A stretch of DNA of 39,673 bases from Luteolibacter sp. (GTDB lineage: Bacteria; Verrucomicrobiota; Verrucomicrobiia; Verrucomicrobiales; Akkermansiaceae): assembly GCA_030828305.1 (NCBI GenBank), contig JAURCU010000011.1:1-39673 (forward strand). The letters run 5' to 3'. Positions 1 to 7,625 of this stretch are shown here, piece by piece. The notes below the pieces were generated by a model that saw only the letters and a list, made by a program, of their open reading frames with translations, did no database searches and was not told the DNA's origin. Position 1 is the stretch's first letter. Each line of letters starts with the position of its first letter. A program made the position numbers and the translations under genes.

Positions 1-270
1 TTCCTCGTACGTACCTCTATCTCCGACCAGACGCCCGGCGTCTCCGCACTAAACGCCGACTTCAGTTACCCCTATGCCGTCGAGCATGACGGCAAACTCT
101 ACATCGGCTACACCCACAAGAGCCACATGGCCAACGAACTAGCCATCGTTCCCATCCGCAGTGCACTCGCCGTCAATGATCCCAAGGCCTTTGTGATCAC
201 TCTAGAGCAACCGGGTGGCGTGGTCGTCTCTAAACAGGAAACCGTGGTGGCCTTGGCGGGCACGCTTTAA
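1..270 (+). CDS. C-terminal end of a sialidase/BNR-repeat-like protein (partial)
   Basis: The window opens inside a gene. The first reading frame is open for 89 codons and ends at a TAA at 268-270. The fragment contains a SYPYAVEHDGKLYIGYTH stretch, which resembles the last blade of BNR-type (sialidase-like, six-bladed propeller) glycosidases, where a 'pattern of tyrosine-rich strand, then KLYIGYT' is typical. It is followed by an NELAIVPI strand. No catalytic residue lies in the visible part, so the enzyme class is an inference from this last motif. The gene ends just before a strong bidirectional terminator. It could be another beta-propeller protein. Confidence 0.55.
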   Translation, partial: FLVRTSISDQTPGVSALNADFSYPYAVEHDGKLYIGYTHKSHMANELAIVPIRSALAVNDPKAFVITLEQPGGVVVSKQETVVALAGTL

Positions 271-285
271 CCAAATCCAATCACA

Positions 286-315
286 AAAAAGCCGCAGGGT
301 GACCTGCGGCTTTTT
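286..315. terminator. Bidirectional rho-independent terminator
   Basis: GCCGCAGG (291-298) pairs with CCTGCGGC (303-310) around a GTGA tetraloop. The stem is flanked by A5 (286-290) on the left and T5 (311-315) on the right, so it reads as a terminator on both strands. It lies between the convergent sialidase-like tail (plus) and the peroxiredoxin gene (minus), as expected for a shared terminator. Confidence 0.9.
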
Positions 316-337
316 GCGTTTGAATGGTGGACTTGAT

Positions 338-829
338 TTACAGGCCTTGGAGGCAGGCCTTGATGGCGTCGAAGTCGGGCAAGTCGCCGGGGCTGTCGTT
401 GACCTGGGCGAATTGCACCACGCCGGCCTTGTCGATGACGAAGGCGGAGCGCTTGGGCACGCCACCCATGATCAGGTTCTTGGCGGGGAGGAACTGGTCG
501 TAGTCGCAACCGTAGGCCTTGGCGGCTTCGTGTTCGTAGTCGGAGAGCAGAGGAATGGTAATGCCTTCCTTCTTGGCCCACTCGCTCTGAGCGAAGGGGT
601 TGTCGCCGGAGATGCCATAGACCTTGGCGCCGAGATTCTCGTATTCGGAGATGCCATTGGAGACGTCGCAGAGCTCGGTGGTGCAGACGCCAGTGAAAGC
701 CATGGGCACGAAGAGCAGCAGGAGATTGGATTCACCGGTGATCTTGCTGAGCGTCACGACCTGCGGGCCGTCTGCGGTGAGGGTAACGAGGGAGAAATCA
801 GGGGCTTTGTCGCCGACTTGAATGGACAT
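338..829 (-). CDS. Peroxiredoxin (AhpC/TSA family, AhpE-like)
   Basis: A 163-residue thiol peroxidase that reduces hydrogen peroxide and organic hydroperoxides in the cytoplasm. The start at 829 gives MSIQVGDKAPDFSL, the usual N-terminus of the family; the frame stays open upstream but that extension is not family-like. The peroxidatic cysteine is C49 in the PMAFTGVCTTELC motif (PxxxT/SxxC). C54 lies five residues on, the position of a resolving cysteine in some Prx of the Q/E groups. The length is normal for a 1-Cys or atypical 2-Cys peroxiredoxin. The gene stands alone and is divergent from the aminotransferase gene. Which subfamily it belongs to is not certain. Confidence 0.9.
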   Translation of the reverse strand: MSIQVGDKAPDFSLVTLTADGPQVVTLSKITGESNLLLLFVPMAFTGVCTTELCDVSNGISEYENLGAKVYGISGDNPFAQSEWAKKEGITIPLLSDYEHEAAKAYGCDYDQFLPAKNLIMGGVPKRSAFVIDKAGVVQFAQVNDSPGDLPDFDAIKACLQGL

Positions 830-915
830 GATATGGGTATGTTGGAGGTGGAAAGAACGCGGCTTTCTGGGGTTGTGGCCGCAGTTCGTCGCATATAGAA
901 CACACGAATTCGACC

Positions 916-2190
916 ATGTCATATGATTTTTCTGAATTCGGCAGCCATTTGGGCTGTGGCAGCGGCATTGAGGAGTTGATGGACGATCTCGGCAATGCTC
1001 TGGCCAGCGCCGACGAGAACATCAAAATGCTCGGAGGCGGCCAGCCTGCAAGGATTCCGGAGGTTGATGCCATCTGGCAGAAGCGTCTCGAGGAACTGAT
1101 CGAGGAATCCGGGGGCCTCGAGCGAGCCCTGACCTCCTACGATCCCCCACAGGGCAATGCCCGCTTTCTTGCCGCCCTCGCCAAGCTTTTTCAGGATCAC
1201 TTCGGCTGGGACATCAGTGCCGACAACATCGCTGTCACCGCCGGTGGTCAAACCGCCTTCTTCATGCTCTTCAACTTGCTTGCAGGTGACATGGGGGAAG
1301 GCAAGCGCCGCAAGATTCTGCTGCCGTTGGCTCCCGAGTATATCGGCTACGCCAACCAAGGCGTGGACGGCTGCGTTTTCGAAGCGGTGCGGCCGGTGAT
1401 CGAAGAAACCGGTCCGCACGAATACAAGTATCGCGTTGACTTCGATGCGCTCGAGGTGACCGATGAGGTCGCCGCCATCTGCGCCTCGCGTCCGACCAAC
1501 CCCACGGGCAACGTGCTGACCGACAACGAGACCGCCAAACTCTCTGCGCTGGCGAAGGCCAACAATATCCCTCTGATCCTCGATAACGCCTATGGTGCGC
1601 CTTTCCCGGGCATCATCTTCACCGATGCCAAGCCTTTCTGGGAGCCGCACGTCATCCTGACCTACTCGCTTTCCAAGTTGGGACTGCCCGGCACGCGCAC
1701 CGGCATCGTGATTGGCCCTCCTGAAATCATCCGCGCGGTGCGCTCGATGAGCGCCATCATCGGTTTGGCCAACCCGAGCACCGGCCAACAGATCCTGACG
1801 CCCCTCATCGAATCGGGTGAGGTGCTCTCCATGTCCACCGATCTGGTGAAGCCCTACTACGAAGCCAAGTGCAAGTTGGCCCGAGAAGCCGCCACCGGGG
1901 CCTTTGGTGAGAACTTCGAGTGGCGCATGCACCGTAGCGAAGGCGCTCTTTTCCTCTGGTTCTGGTTTCCCGGCCTGCCGATTTCATCCAAGGAGCTCTA
2001 TCAGCGCCTGAAGGAGCAAGGTGTGCTCGTGATCCCCGGTGAATACTTCTTCTTTGGCGAAGGCCTTGGCGACTGGCCGCATCGCGATGAATGCATTCGC
2101 GTCTCATATGCCATGGATGAAAACACCGTGCGTGACGGCATGGCCATCATTGCCGAGGAGGTAAGGAATGCATTTGGTTCACAGGGCTAA
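916..2190 (+). CDS. avtA: Valine-pyruvate aminotransferase
   Basis: A 424-residue PLP enzyme of fold type I that transaminates between valine and pyruvate (alanine / 2-oxoisovalerate). The sequence follows the AvtA pattern closely: LGGGQPARIPE near residue 40, the SYDPPQGN loop, PLAPEYIGYAN, SRPTNPTGN, DNAYGAPFPGI, and the PLP-lysine motif SLSKLGLPGTRTG with K254. The C-terminal domain has the EGALFLWFWF and RVSYAM strands expected of the family. Length equals the usual ~420 residues. The ATG at 916 follows CGACC with no Shine-Dalgarno. The upstream region (830-915) is shared with the divergent peroxiredoxin gene and must hold both promoters. No biosynthetic partner genes are adjacent. Confidence 0.93.
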   Translation: MSYDFSEFGSHLGCGSGIEELMDDLGNALASADENIKMLGGGQPARIPEVDAIWQKRLEELIEESGGLERALTSYDPPQGNARFLAALAKLFQDHFGWDISADNIAVTAGGQTAFFMLFNLLAGDMGEGKRRKILLPLAPEYIGYANQGVDGCVFEAVRPVIEETGPHEYKYRVDFDALEVTDEVAAICASRPTNPTGNVLTDNETAKLSALAKANNIPLILDNAYGAPFPGIIFTDAKPFWEPHVILTYSLSKLGLPGTRTGIVIGPPEIIRAVRSMSAIIGLANPSTGQQILTPLIESGEVLSMSTDLVKPYYEAKCKLAREAATGAFGENFEWRMHRSEGALFLWFWFPGLPISSKELYQRLKEQGVLVIPGEYFFFGEGLGDWPHRDECIRVSYAMDENTVRDGMAIIAEEVRNAFGSQG

Positions 2191-2265
2191 GCCGGTTTAG
2201 TTTGTATGATTCAATTTGTAAGCGCCGCTGAAGGGTGGCAGATTTCCAACGATTCGCTTTCCGCC

Positions 2266-3315
2266 ATGCCCGTCTCTCCATTCGCATCTCGCAGGCTCGC
2301 TTTGCGTGTGCTTGGCTTGATGCTCTTATCCGTGGGGGGGCTATCCGCCCAAGCTCGGGAGAATGTCTGGGAGGACACCAAGGTGGATGGTCGCGACTAT
2401 GTGACCACCCGTAGCCTGAAGCGCTTCTATGCGCCCGAATTTGGTCCTATCGATCACCGTCGAGAAGGCAAAAAAGTCATCCTTAAGAGCAGGAAATGGC
2501 TGATCACCATGACAGTTGGAGAGCAGGTTTGCATGATGAATGGGGTGAAATTCGTGTTCAGTCATCCGGTTCTTGAGAAGGACGGTCTGGCGCTGGTGTC
2601 GCTCATGGATTTGGCCAAGCTCATCGATCCAGTGCTCCGGCCCCAGCATATCAAGAATGCCAACGAATTCCGGACGGTCATTCTCGATCCCGGTCATGGA
2701 GGCAAGGACTCAGGATCTGCCAACAAGCTTGGCGCGGAGAAGGCCTACAACCTGGCGCTAGCACGTCGCCTCAGGATGAAGCTCGAGGCCTTGGGTTACC
2801 GCGTGATCATGACCCGCGACCGCGATGAATTCCTCGACCTCAACCAGCGAGTCGAGATTGCCAACGCAGTCAAGGAGGCCGCCATTTTCATCAGCATTCA
2901 CTTCAACTCAGGCGCCCGCGCGCAGGCTAGTGGGATTGAAACCTTCACCCTGTCTCCCGTGGGCGTGGCTCATTATGGGGAGAGCCTGAAGCCCTCCGAT
3001 GCCATGGAGCTTCAAGGCAATTACCAGGATTCCGCCAACATCGCATTGGCGACTTCGGTCCACGGCTGCATCCTGCGCCGCCTTTCCGCAAACACGGTGG
3101 ATCGTGGCATCAAGCGGGCGCGATTCAACGTGCTAAGCGGCGTGCGGCATCCCGCCATCCTGCTGGAGGGAGGCTTCATGAGTAACCCGGAAGAGGCGCG
3201 TTTAATCGACACGCCAATCTATCAGGACGCACTTGCTCAAGGGGTGGTGGATGCCATTATCAGATACCGCATTGCGGTGTCGTCTAACAGAGGGGCGACC
3301 AAGGTGCGCCCCTAG
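2266..3315 (+). CDS. Secreted N-acetylmuramoyl-L-alanine amidase (Amidase_3)
   Basis: A zinc amidase that cuts the bond between N-acetylmuramic acid and the stem peptide of peptidoglycan. With the start at 2266 the protein has 349 residues and a clear signal peptide (RRLALRVLGLMLLSVGG, then LSAQA cleavage region); an in-frame ATG at 2206 would add 20 residues in front of it. Residues ~30-130 look like a beta-rich stalk of the copper-amine-oxidase N-terminal type. The catalytic domain follows with LDPGHGGKDSG (H144), E158 in AEKAYNL, ISIHFNSG (H212) and the catalytic E301 in LLEGGFMSNPEE. All zinc and catalytic positions are present. The role is probably daughter-cell separation or wall turnover. 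Confidence 0.92.
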   Translation: MPVSPFASRRLALRVLGLMLLSVGGLSAQARENVWEDTKVDGRDYVTTRSLKRFYAPEFGPIDHRREGKKVILKSRKWLITMTVGEQVCMMNGVKFVFSHPVLEKDGLALVSLMDLAKLIDPVLRPQHIKNANEFRTVILDPGHGGKDSGSANKLGAEKAYNLALARRLRMKLEALGYRVIMTRDRDEFLDLNQRVEIANAVKEAAIFISIHFNSGARAQASGIETFTLSPVGVAHYGESLKPSDAMELQGNYQDSANIALATSVHGCILRRLSANTVDRGIKRARFNVLSGVRHPAILLEGGFMSNPEEARLIDTPIYQDALAQGVVDAIIRYRIAVSSNRGATKVRP

Positions 3316-3341
3316 AAGCCATCACGGAAAAGCCACACAAA

Positions 3342-3410
3342 CCTGCATGTATTTTCGGTCTGGTTCTGAGTCAGCGGCTGTGCCGACTGCCATGAGCAAG
3401 CCCATGCAGG
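3342..3410. repeat. Wide-spaced inverted repeat in a convergent intergenic gap
   Basis: CCTGCATG at 3342-3349 is exactly complementary to CATGCAGG at 3403-3410, enclosing 53 bases that contain smaller pairings (GTC..GGC TGT GCC GAC near 3370-3386). It sits between the convergent amidase and folP genes. It might act as a structured 3' end for one or both transcripts, but there is no clean T tract. The pairing is seen; any function is a guess. Confidence 0.3.
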
Positions 3411-3426
3411 GTTGATCAGGAAACTT

Positions 3427-4275
3427 TTAATTGGACGCGCGGCCAGGAGCCGAAACGGCTTCCACCATCCGCAGTGCCTGAAGGTTTGGCTCCACCTCAT
3501 GCACGCGGTGCAGCATTACACCTTGCTGCCGGGTGTGGGCAGTGAGGGCGACCGTGGGCCAGTCGCGCAACTCCATGTCTGAGTCACCCAGCAACATGCC
3601 TATGAAGGATTTTCGCGATATGCCCAGCAGCAAGGGCCTGCAAGCGGGGGACAGATCCTTGAGGGCTCGCAACAGCGCCAAATTGTGTTCCAAGCGTTTG
3701 CCAAAGCCGATGCCGGGATCAAAGCAGAGGCAATCCGCAGCAATGCCTTGGTTGCTGAGAGTGCCCAGACGCTCCTCAAAGAAAGCACGCACTTCAATCA
3801 CCACGTCTCGGTAAGTCGGGTTCTTTTGCATGGTGCGCGGGCTTCCCTGCATGTGCATGACGCAGACCGCGCAGTTGGCTTGGGCGCAGACGGCAATCAT
3901 GTCCGGATCCCGAAGACCGCTGATGTCGTTGACGATGTCCGCCCCCGCATCGAGCGCGGCCTGCGCAACGCTGGCCTTGGTGGTGTCAATGGAGATCCAG
4001 CCGTCCCATTCGCCACGCAGGGCTTCCACGACGGGTCGGGTGCGCTTCATTTCTTCGCTGGCGCTCACTGCCTCGGCACCGGGACGTGTCGATTCGCCGC
4101 CGACGTCGATGATGGTCGCTCCCTGGGCAATCATGTGGCGTGCCTGCTTCATGGCTGAATCCACGGCGGTAAAGCGGCCACCATCCGAAAAGGAGTCGGG
4201 AGTGACGTTCAGAATACCCATGATACGGGCTTCTCCATCCAGCTCGAGTTGGCGTTGTCGGGACTTCCAGATCAC
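3427..4275 (-). CDS. folP: Dihydropteroate synthase
   Basis: Condenses 6-hydroxymethyl-dihydropterin pyrophosphate with p-aminobenzoate to make dihydropteroate in folate synthesis. I chose the GTG at 4275 (VIWKSRQRQ..), which gives 282 residues, the usual family size. The frame remains open for 135 codons upstream, but that part has no family similarity and runs across the divergent gene. Family motifs in order: IMGILNVTPDSFSDGG, IIDVGGESTRPGAE, SIDTTKASVA, ADIVNDISGL, VMHMQGSP, FDPGIGFGK, LGISRKSFIG, and a C-terminal RVHEVEPN. This is a full-length, apparently intact enzyme. It is the target of sulfonamides in general. Confidence 0.95.
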   Translation of the reverse strand: MIWKSRQRQLELDGEARIMGILNVTPDSFSDGGRFTAVDSAMKQARHMIAQGATIIDVGGESTRPGAEAVSASEEMKRTRPVVEALRGEWDGWISIDTTKASVAQAALDAGADIVNDISGLRDPDMIAVCAQANCAVCVMHMQGSPRTMQKNPTYRDVVIEVRAFFEERLGTLSNQGIAADCLCFDPGIGFGKRLEHNLALLRALKDLSPACRPLLLGISRKSFIGMLLGDSDMELRDWPTVALTAHTRQQGVMLHRVHEVEPNLQALRMVEAVSAPGRASN

Positions 4276-4353
4276 GTGGCAGGGGGGCGGTGGAGGGATT
4301 GACTTGGGAATGCCGGCTTGCAGCGGCCCTTTGATGATCCTACTTTGCCCCCC

Positions 4354-4914
4354 ATGCATCCGCTGGCAACCTGGAAAAGCGTTCTCCTGCTTTGCGCTCT
4401 GAACTATGGCGGGGCCTGGGCCGCCGATGCCGGCCTTGATGAGGTGGATGGCCCCAATGTGCGTGTGATTCGCCATGCCGACGGTTCCCGAACTCGCTTC
4501 ACCCGCACGCCAGACAACACCGTGCTGACCAAGAAGAAATACAGCCCCAACGGCGTGATGAGCATGGTCACCATCTACCGCATGGACAAACTCGGCAATC
4601 CCCTGAGCTGCAAGATTTACGATGGCGACCAGAACCTTCTCTTCAAGGTGGCTTACGGCTACCGCAAGCAGGATGGCCAACTTGTCGAGGAACGCATGTT
4701 CGATGCCCGCGTCAAACGCATGGATCCCAAGACCGGCAGAGAGATGCCAGTACAGCGTATTTGCTACCTGATTGACGGCAACGGCAACCGCAGTGCGCCC
4801 ATCATCATTAACCTCAAGTGGGCCGATGAGAACCAGATCAATGCCTTCCAGAAGCGATTTGGCGTCAAGTCGACCATGTATGAGAAGAACCCCTTCACTG
4901 AAGACAATCGGTAA
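4354..4914 (+). CDS. Small secreted protein of unknown function
   Basis: A 186-residue protein with a signal peptide (HPLATWKSVLLLCALN, AWA cleavage site around residue 23). The ATG at 4354 was chosen because it opens the signal peptide; an in-frame upstream TTG/ATG start at 4318 would put 12 extra residues in front. The mature part is hydrophilic and rich in charged residues, with repeated short patterns such as RVIRHADGSRTRFTRTPDN and KIYDGDQNLLFK that suggest a beta-rich fold with short turns. It contains two cysteines (SCKIYD and RICYL). It is 5 bases from acylphosphatase and probably cotranscribed with it. I recognise no named family. Confidence 0.75.
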   Translation: MHPLATWKSVLLLCALNYGGAWAADAGLDEVDGPNVRVIRHADGSRTRFTRTPDNTVLTKKKYSPNGVMSMVTIYRMDKLGNPLSCKIYDGDQNLLFKVAYGYRKQDGQLVEERMFDARVKRMDPKTGREMPVQRICYLIDGNGNRSAPIIINLKWADENQINAFQKRFGVKSTMYEKNPFTEDNR

Positions 4915-4919
4915 AACTC

Positions 4920-5195
4920 ATGATCGCCCGCTTGGTGCATTTTGAAGGTCGTGTTCAGGGGGTGGGATTCCGCTATACCTGTCGCGAGTTGGCCAAGGGT
5001 TTCGATGTGGTTGGCACGGTCAAGAACCTGCCTGATGGCCGGGTCGAGATGGAGGTCATGGGCGAGAAGGAAGAGATCGAGGAGTTCATTTGCGAAATTG
5101 CCGTGGAGAGCGCCGTGGCCAGCGGGGTAAAGAATCATGTGGTGCAGGAAATTCAACTTCTCGAGAACTGCCGGGGGTTTTCGATCGTCAAATGA
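4920..5195 (+). CDS. acyP: Acylphosphatase
   Basis: A 91-residue enzyme of the acylphosphatase fold that hydrolyses carboxyl-phosphate bonds. The signature VQGVGFRY carries the catalytic arginine R18, and the second motif GTVKNLPDGRVE carries the catalytic asparagine N36. The length is exactly typical. It begins 5 bases after the stop of the small secreted protein gene, so the pair likely forms an operon. The start ATG at 4920 follows AAAACTC without a Shine-Dalgarno. Confidence 0.95.
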   Translation: MIARLVHFEGRVQGVGFRYTCRELAKGFDVVGTVKNLPDGRVEMEVMGEKEEIEEFICEIAVESAVASGVKNHVVQEIQLLENCRGFSIVK

Positions 5196-5270
5196 GCGCC
5201 GCGCGTTCGTTCATCGTTATTTGCTGGATGTGCTCCCCGATTACCTGAGCGTTTCAATCCGATTGAGCGC

Positions 5271-5344
5271 AGCCCGGCCATTCGGCCAAAGCTAAAAAAC
5301 TGGGAACTGCCACAAAGCGGCAGAAAACCCGTGCGATCCCGCAC
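5271..5344 (+). promoter_or_regulatory. Three-hairpin leader upstream of the sulfatase-SGNH gene (candidate cis-regulatory RNA)
   Basis: Three adjacent helices can form in the 5' leader. Helix 1: AGC (5271-5273) with GCT (5291-5293) enclosing GGCC (5276-5279) and GGCC (5284-5287) with an ATTC loop. Helix 2: GGG (5302-5304) with CCC (5328-5330), then CTGCC (5307-5311) with GGCAG (5319-5323), with AA and AAAA internal loops. Helix 3: GTGCG (5331-5335) with CGCAC (5340-5344) closed by ATCC. The start codon lies 27 bases further on. Order, tight spacing and A-rich joints look like a compact structured RNA and not a terminator, since no T tract follows. I cannot assign it to a known class. Confidence 0.4.
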
Positions 5345-5371
5345 CTTGCCACTCTAAACTCTCTAATCACC

Positions 5372-7609
5372 ATGAAAGCACCCATCCGTCTTCTCTGCGC
5401 TCTGGCTCTTGGACTGGCTTCTCTGTCAGCCGCTGACAAGCCCAATATCGTCTTTATCTTCTCCGACGACCACGCGCTTCAGGCCATTTCCTCCTATGGC
5501 AGCCGCTACGCCAAGATGGCGCCCACGCCTAACATTGACCGCATCGCCAAGGAAGGCCTGCTCTTCGAGCGCTCTTACTGCGGCAATGCGATCTGCGGCC
5601 CCTCGCGTGCGACCATTCTGACCGGCAAGCACAGCCACAAGAACGGTTTCATGGACAACAATTTTAGCCGTTTCGATGGAGCGCAGCCAACCTTTCCCAA
5701 GATGCTACAAGAGGCCGGTTATGAGACGGCTATCATCGGCAAGTGGCACTTGATTTCCAATCCAACGGGCTTCGATTACTGGGAGGTGCTGCCGGGGCAG
5801 GGTGCCTACTTCAATCCCGACTTCATCCAAATGGATGGCAGCAAAAAACGCTTCGAGGGCTACTGCACGGACCTGATCACGGACAAGTCCATCGCTTGGC
5901 TGGAAGGCCGCAAGGACAAGTCCAAGCCCTTTGTGCTGATGAGTCAGCACAAGGCACCGCATCGCCACTGGTTTCCACCGGTGCGCCACATGAATCTCTT
6001 TGATGACATCACCATGCCCGAGCCCGAAACCCTGTTTGACGACTACGCCAACCGCAGTGATGCCCTCAAGAACCAGCAGATGGCCATCGCCAAGGACTTC
6101 TCCTGGGGTGAGGACATGTTCCTGCACGGCGACAAGGAGGACCCTCGCTTCTCGCCTCTCTTCGGTGGTAACAAGGGCTTTATCGGTGAATATCGCCGCA
6201 TGAACGAAGAGCAGAAGAAGGCCTTCGATGAGGCCTACGTGGGCGAGAACAACGAGCTTCGCAAGAAGCTCAAGGCGGGCATGAGTGACGAAGAGCTCAC
6301 CCGCTGGAAATACCAACGCTACATCAAGAACTACCTGCGCACCATCCGTGCGCTCGATGAGAACGTTGGTCGCCTGCTCAAGCATCTCGATGAGAGTGGC
6401 CTCGCAGAGAATACCATCGTCATTTACTCATCTGACCAAGGCTTCTATCTCGGCGAGCATGGCTGGTATGACAAGCGTTGGATGTTCGAGGAGTCGCTCT
6501 CCATGCCCTTTATCATCCGCTGGCCCGGTATGATCCAGCCGGGCGAGAATGTCATTCGCACCAGCCGGGCGATGATTCAGAACATCGACTACGCGCCGAC
6601 CTTGCTCGACATTTGTGGCGCCCCCATTCCCGAAGACATGCAGGGCACCAGCATGGTGCCCGTGCTCAAGAATCAGGGTGAGGCGCCCAAGGGCTGGCGC
6701 GATGCGATCTACTACATGTATTCGGGCGAGTGGACCCACCGCGTGGCCAAGCACGACGGGGTGCGCACGAATCGCCATAAGTTAATGCACTTTCCCGGCG
6801 CCAAGAACAGGCCTGACGAATGGATGCTCTTCGATCTGGAGAAGGACCCCCAGGAGATGGAGAGCGTGGCAAAGGATCCCGCATATGCCGACACCCTGGA
6901 GCAAATGAAGGAGCTCTACGCCCAACTGCGCCAGCAACATCATGTAAGCTCTTCGACCTACCCCATGCAGCGTTGGGATGAGAAGTGGTGGAAGCAGCGC
7001 TGGGACCAGAAGCGCAAGGAGGCCGGCACTTCCAAGGCCAGGCAGGCCAAGGTGGTCTTCATCGGCGACTCGATTACCCAAGGCTGGGAAGGCAAGGGCA
7101 GGGAGCATTGGGCAGAGCATTTCGAGGCGCTGGGCGCGCTCAACTGGGGTTACTCGGGTGACCGCACCGAGCATGTGATTTGGCGCATGCAGAATGGCGA
7201 TGTGCAACGGGTCAATCCAGAGGTGGCCGTTTTGATGATCGGCACCAACAACACCGGCCACGGCCTGCGTCCCGCCAAGGAGACCGCCATGGGCATCCAA
7301 AAGATCATTGAGGACTTGGCCTGGAAATGGCCCGACACCAGGGTGATACTCACTGCCATCTTTCCGCGAGGCGCGACGCCCGATGATCCCAAGCGCCGAC
7401 GCAACTCCGAGATCAACGCCCTGATCAAGCCTTTGGCCGATGGCAAGCGCGTGTTCTGGCAGGACATCAACCAAGAGTTTCTCGATGAAAAAGGCAACTT
7501 GAGTCAGGAGGTCATGCCCGACCTGCTTCATCTCAATGCTGATTCCTACGCCATCTGGGCCAAGGCCGTGAGTGGCAAATTGCACGAGTTGGGAGTGACA
7601 GGGGACTGA
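5372..7609 (+). CDS. Secreted sulfatase fused to an SGNH/GDSL hydrolase
   Basis: A 745-residue protein with signal peptide (PIRLLCALALGLASLSAA). Residues ~23-510 form a type I sulfatase: NIVFIFSDDH (metal aspartates D32, D33), the formylglycine motif C75-G-P-S-R79 in NAICGPSRATILTGKHSH, and the distal SSDQGFYLGEHGWYDKR metal/active-site strand. Residues ~560-745 are a complete SGNH hydrolase: FIGDSITQG with S567, NWGYSGD (block II glycine), MIGTNNTG (block III asparagine) and DLLHLN (block V Asp-His). The linker is short and charged. Sulfatases of this kind remove sulfate esters from polysaccharides; SGNH domains often remove acyl groups. The joint role in de-esterifying a sulfated, acylated glycan is inference. 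No sulfatase-maturing enzyme gene is in view. Confidence 0.93.
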   Translation: MKAPIRLLCALALGLASLSAADKPNIVFIFSDDHALQAISSYGSRYAKMAPTPNIDRIAKEGLLFERSYCGNAICGPSRATILTGKHSHKNGFMDNNFSRFDGAQPTFPKMLQEAGYETAIIGKWHLISNPTGFDYWEVLPGQGAYFNPDFIQMDGSKKRFEGYCTDLITDKSIAWLEGRKDKSKPFVLMSQHKAPHRHWFPPVRHMNLFDDITMPEPETLFDDYANRSDALKNQQMAIAKDFSWGEDMFLHGDKEDPRFSPLFGGNKGFIGEYRRMNEEQKKAFDEAYVGENNELRKKLKAGMSDEELTRWKYQRYIKNYLRTIRALDENVGRLLKHLDESGLAENTIVIYSSDQGFYLGEHGWYDKRWMFEESLSMPFIIRWPGMIQPGENVIRTSRAMIQNIDYAPTLLDICGAPIPEDMQGTSMVPVLKNQGEAPKGWRDAIYYMYSGEWTHRVAKHDGVRTNRHKLMHFPGAKNRPDEWMLFDLEKDPQEMESVAKDPAYADTLEQMKELYAQLRQQHHVSSSTYPMQRWDEKWWKQRWDQKRKEAGTSKARQAKVVFIGDSITQGWEGKGREHWAEHFEALGALNWGYSGDRTEHVIWRMQNGDVQRVNPEVAVLMIGTNNTGHGLRPAKETAMGIQKIIEDLAWKWPDTRVILTAIFPRGATPDDPKRRRNSEINALIKPLADGKRVFWQDINQEFLDEKGNLSQEVMPDLLHLNADSYAIWAKAVSGKLHELGVTGD

Positions 7610-7625
7610 GAGCCCTGCAGGTGCT

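Noticed and set aside
830..915. Possible promoter TTGTGG ... TATAGA before avtA
   Set aside because: The spacing is only 15 bases and the match is weak; not supported enough to list.
919..1932. Open frame of 337 codons on the minus strand
   Set aside because: Antisense shadow of avtA; the composition has no recognisable motifs.
3291..3313. AGGGGCG/CGCCCCT inverted repeat at the end of the amidase gene as a terminator
   Set aside because: It lies inside the last codons and has no T tract on the plus strand, so it was not called.
5301..5355. Sulfatase leader resembles part of a cobalamin riboswitch (GGGAA ... CCCG ... GCCACT)
   Set aside because: The GGTG...AATCC element and the downstream B12-box are missing and the hairpin order does not fit; the likeness is short and may be chance.
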